A stretch of DNA of 7,046 nucleotides from DATBMA01 sp036555105. Lineage in GTDB: Bacteria; Actinomycetota; Acidimicrobiia; Spongiisociales; ZC4RG35. The translations under genes and the position numbers were made by a program. Within the stretch, counting starts at the first letter, position 1; each line of letters opens with the position of its first letter. Below, piece by piece: positions 5,905 to 7,046 of this stretch. The DNA is taken from positions 1 to 7,046 of the forward strand of contig DATBMA010000071.1 of the NCBI GenBank assembly GCA_036555105.1, written 5' to 3'. The notes under the pieces are model-generated. The model did not search any database and was not told the origin of the DNA. It worked only from the letters and a program-made list of their open reading frames with translations.

Positions 5905-6039
5905 TCAGGGAGTCGCCGACGGCAGGCTCGAGCCCATCCACATCACGATGAGGTAGACGGCGGCCCCCCCGAGGAGCAGCAGGACCACCTGTGCGACCAG
6001 CCGTCCTGTCGACGAGCGGGGGCTGAGCCAGCGGGACAT
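5905..6039 (-). CDS. Small single-pass membrane protein (44 aa), unknown function
   Basis: From ATG 6039 the frame gives MSRWLSPRSSTGRLVAQVVL, then LLLGGAAVYLIVMWMG, and a short tail to TGA at 5907. There is a basic N-terminus and one strong transmembrane helix (about residues 13-35), giving a predicted N-in orientation by the positive-inside rule. There is no Shine-Dalgarno, but TACCAT (6053-6048) ends eight bases before the ATG and CTGACA (6078-6073) lies 19 bp further up, which suggests a leaderless transcript. It ends two bases from the stop of the OppC-like gene (tail to tail). No family is recognised. The frame could extend upstream to 6144 with other starts, but that would cross the promoter-like region and the neighbouring gene's start. 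Real but unproven. Confidence 0.5.
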   Translation of the reverse strand: MSRWLSPRSSTGRLVAQVVLLLLGGAAVYLIVMWMGSSLPSATP

Positions 6040-6047
6040 GGCGGGCG

Positions 6048-6078
6048 ATGGTAGAGACAGGGTGGTTCCTACTGTCAG
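6048..6078 (-). promoter_or_regulatory. Candidate promoter of the small membrane protein gene
   Basis: On the minus strand, CTGACA (6078-6073, five of six matches to TTGACA), a 19-bp spacer and TACCAT (6053-6048) precede ATG 6039 by eight bases. The spacer is slightly long. The pair lies in the 73-bp divergent region shared with the HTH gene. Confidence 0.38.
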
Positions 6079-6100
6079 TGCGCGTGTCCCACGTGACTTG

Positions 6101-6119
6101 TACGTTCCATCCATGGAAC
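6101..6119 (+). promoter_or_regulatory. Candidate -10 box and palindromic operator over the HTH gene start
   Basis: TACGTT (6101-6106) fits TANNNT and ends six bases before ATG 6113, consistent with a leaderless mRNA; there is no Shine-Dalgarno. Overlapping it, GTTCCAT-CC-ATGGAAC (6104-6119) is a perfect 7-bp inverted repeat with a 2-base centre that includes the start codon. A dimeric DNA-binding protein, possibly the HTH gene product itself, could bind here. The palindrome is seen; the operator role is inferred. Confidence 0.42.
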
Positions 6120-6826
6120 CAGCCTTCGACCTCGAGCGACTCATCGCCGAGTGGTCATCGCTCTCCCGTTGGGAGCGAGCCGAGGTCGGTCGTTCATTGC
6201 GCCGTGCAGGGTGGACCTATGGCGAGATCATGGAGCGGATGCCCGTCGGCAAGGGAACGCTGGCTGGGTGGTGCAAGGACATCAGGCTGACCGAGGAGCA
6301 GATCGCGGCGATCAAGGAGCGGAGACCTGCGGGCGTGAGAAGCGGCATACCCGTTGACACCCAGCGCAAGCGTCGAGAGCAGATCGAGCGAATCCGCGCA
6401 GATGCGAAGGCGGAGGTTGCAGACCTCCTCTTGAGCCCACTTTGGCTCGCCGGCGTCGTCCTCTATTGGTCCGAGGGAAGCAAGACGAGACCTCGGCTGG
6501 AGTTGACCAACAGCGATGACCGCGCTCTCCGACTATTCATCGAATGGGCCCGGTCCTTTCATGATCCCTTCGCCGAGTTCACTCTTGCCCTCCATCTTCA
6601 TGAGGGCAACGATGAACCGGCTGCGCGTGATTGGTGGGCACAGACTCTCCGGTTCCCCAACCCGCACTTCTATCCCACCTTCATCAAGCCCGCTGGCACG
6701 GGTCATCGCAAGAATCGGCTGCCACAGGGCGTATGTCGGGTTGCCATGCGAAAGAGTGCCAACGCCTTTCATCGCACGATGGCCTGGATCGATCGGTGTG
6801 CCGAGAAGCTGTTGGAGCCTCGTTAG
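6113..6826 (+). CDS. HTH-domain protein with LAGLIDADG-like C-terminal region (homing-endonuclease-like), unknown function
   Basis: The product is 237 aa. Residues about 20-57 form a helix-turn-helix of the type that reads a short DNA site (RRAGWTYGEIMERMPVGKGT, then LAGWCKDI). A charged linker (about 58-105) follows, with KRREQIERIRADAKAE likely helical. The C-terminal half carries LAGVVLYWSEGSK (112-124) and LTNSDDRALRLFIEW, then LHLHEGND, resembling the '.AG..YW.EG.K....NSD' core of LAGLIDADG-like proteins. Such HTH plus YW.EG proteins occur as hypothetical or homing-endonuclease-like proteins; acidic Glu121 is a candidate metal ligand. Whether it cuts DNA or only regulates is not known. 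The start at ATG 6113 sits after a TACGTT box and within a palindrome; an upstream GTG or ATG start (from about 6038) would overlap the divergent promoter. tRNA-Lys begins 14 bases after the stop. The function is not assigned with confidence. Confidence 0.72.
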   Translation: MEPAFDLERLIAEWSSLSRWERAEVGRSLRRAGWTYGEIMERMPVGKGTLAGWCKDIRLTEEQIAAIKERRPAGVRSGIPVDTQRKRREQIERIRADAKAEVADLLLSPLWLAGVVLYWSEGSKTRPRLELTNSDDRALRLFIEWARSFHDPFAEFTLALHLHEGNDEPAARDWWAQTLRFPNPHFYPTFIKPAGTGHRKNRLPQGVCRVAMRKSANAFHRTMAWIDRCAEKLLEPR

Positions 6827-6840
6827 CTATCCTTGCTTGC

Positions 6841-6916
6841 GGGTCGCTGGCGCAATTGGCAGCGCAACGGACTCTTAATCCGTGGGTTGCGGGTTCGAAT
6901 CCCGCGCGACCCACCA
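6841..6916 (+). tRNA. tRNA-Lys (anticodon CTT)
   Basis: A complete 76-nt cloverleaf. The acceptor stem is GGGTCGC/GCGACCC. The D-arm is GGCGCAATTGGCAGCGC-like. The anticodon arm is ACGGA-CTCTTAA-TCCGT with anticodon CTT. The T-arm is TGCGGGTTCGAATCCCGC. Discriminator A is followed by an encoded CCA (6914-6916), unlike the other three tRNAs in the window. It follows the HTH gene by 14 bp and precedes tRNA-Leu by 12 bp. Confidence 0.97.
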
Positions 6917-6928
6917 GCCGAGGCTCGC

Positions 6929-7011
6929 GCGGGCGTAGCCGAATTGGCACAGGCGCCAGACTTAGGATCTGGTGGGTTCGCCCAATGTGGGTTCGAGTCC
7001 CACCGCCCGCA
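6929..7011 (+). tRNA. tRNA-Leu (anticodon TAG)
   Basis: A type II tRNA of 83 nt with acceptor GCGGGCG/CGCCCGC. The anticodon arm is CCAGA-CTTAGGA-TCTGG with anticodon TAG. A long variable arm (TGGGTTCGCCCA) and the T-arm GTGGGTTCGAGTCCCAC follow. Discriminator A; CCA is not encoded. The long variable arm together with TAG supports Leu. It is probably co-transcribed with tRNA-Lys. Confidence 0.96.
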
Positions 7012-7012
7012 C

Positions 7013-7046
7013 TCACTCGGACAGCTTCGCTGCCAATGCCCGCACG
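7013..7046 (-). CDS. Possible C-terminal end of a minus-strand gene entering from the right
   Basis: The last 34 bases read on the minus strand as VRALAAKLSE followed by TGA (7015-7013), in a frame open to the window edge. The peptide is a plausible helical protein C-terminus and would end one base from tRNA-Leu, tail to tail. Eleven codons are too few to name a family. Confidence 0.3.
   Translation of the reverse strand, partial: VRALAAKLSE

Noticed and set aside
6828..6833. TATCCT as a promoter box for the tRNA-Lys/Leu pair
   Set aside because: It lies only seven bases before the mature tRNA and has no -35 partner at 16-18 bp; co-transcription with the HTH gene is as likely.
6684..7016. 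Minus-strand frame containing GRAGFEPATHGL
   Set aside because: This is antisense tRNA-Leu and tRNA-Lys translated, a common false protein.

Overview
The window comes from a GC-rich bacterial chromosome. GC-ending codons, GTG/TTG starts, apparently leaderless genes preceded by TANNNT boxes and tRNA genes mostly lacking an encoded CCA all fit a high-GC actinobacterium, perhaps an uncultivated acidimicrobial-type lineage. The phylum is inferred from style and is not proven. There is no phage, plasmid or CRISPR signature.

Layout, left to right. (1) The 5' part of a secreted CAP/SCP-like protein gene runs off the left edge on the minus strand. Just upstream of it is a striking tandem array of an 8-bp unit, TCNCACGG. 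(2) A minus-strand dihydrofolate-reductase-like (RibD C-terminal) reductase gene follows, then about 310 bp without a clear gene, then tRNA-Gly(TCC) on the minus strand. (3) Diverging from the tRNA is a stand-alone MetE C-terminal-type methyltransferase (YxjG/YxjH-like) with intact zinc ligands. (4) The next roughly 390 bp hold no intact gene. They appear to be a scrapyard: a short C-terminal fragment of an unknown minus-strand gene abuts the C-terminal fragment of a LivF-type branched-chain amino acid ABC transporter ATPase, which is itself frameshifted. A second, shorter copy of the 8-bp repeat in reverse orientation follows and runs up to tRNA-Pro(TGG). (5) A GNAT acetyltransferase gene ends one base before tRNA-Pro on the same strand. 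(6) Divergent from it is a translationally coupled pair of Opp/Dpp-type ABC permeases with no ATPase or binding-protein gene in view. The first permease is enlarged and carries four predicted extracytoplasmic cysteines. (7) A tiny single-pass membrane protein gene on the minus strand shares a 73-bp divergent promoter region with a helix-turn-helix plus LAGLIDADG-like protein gene. That gene's start codon lies inside a perfect 7+2+7 palindrome. (8) tRNA-Lys(CTT, CCA encoded) and tRNA-Leu(TAG) follow directly, and a possible minus-strand gene end enters from the right.

The genes do not form one pathway. The strongest functional unit is the permease pair. The most unusual features are the dispersed octamer repeat, the degraded segment between the methyltransferase gene and tRNA-Pro, the enlarged cysteine-bearing permease, and the HTH/homing-endonuclease-like gene with its palindromic start.
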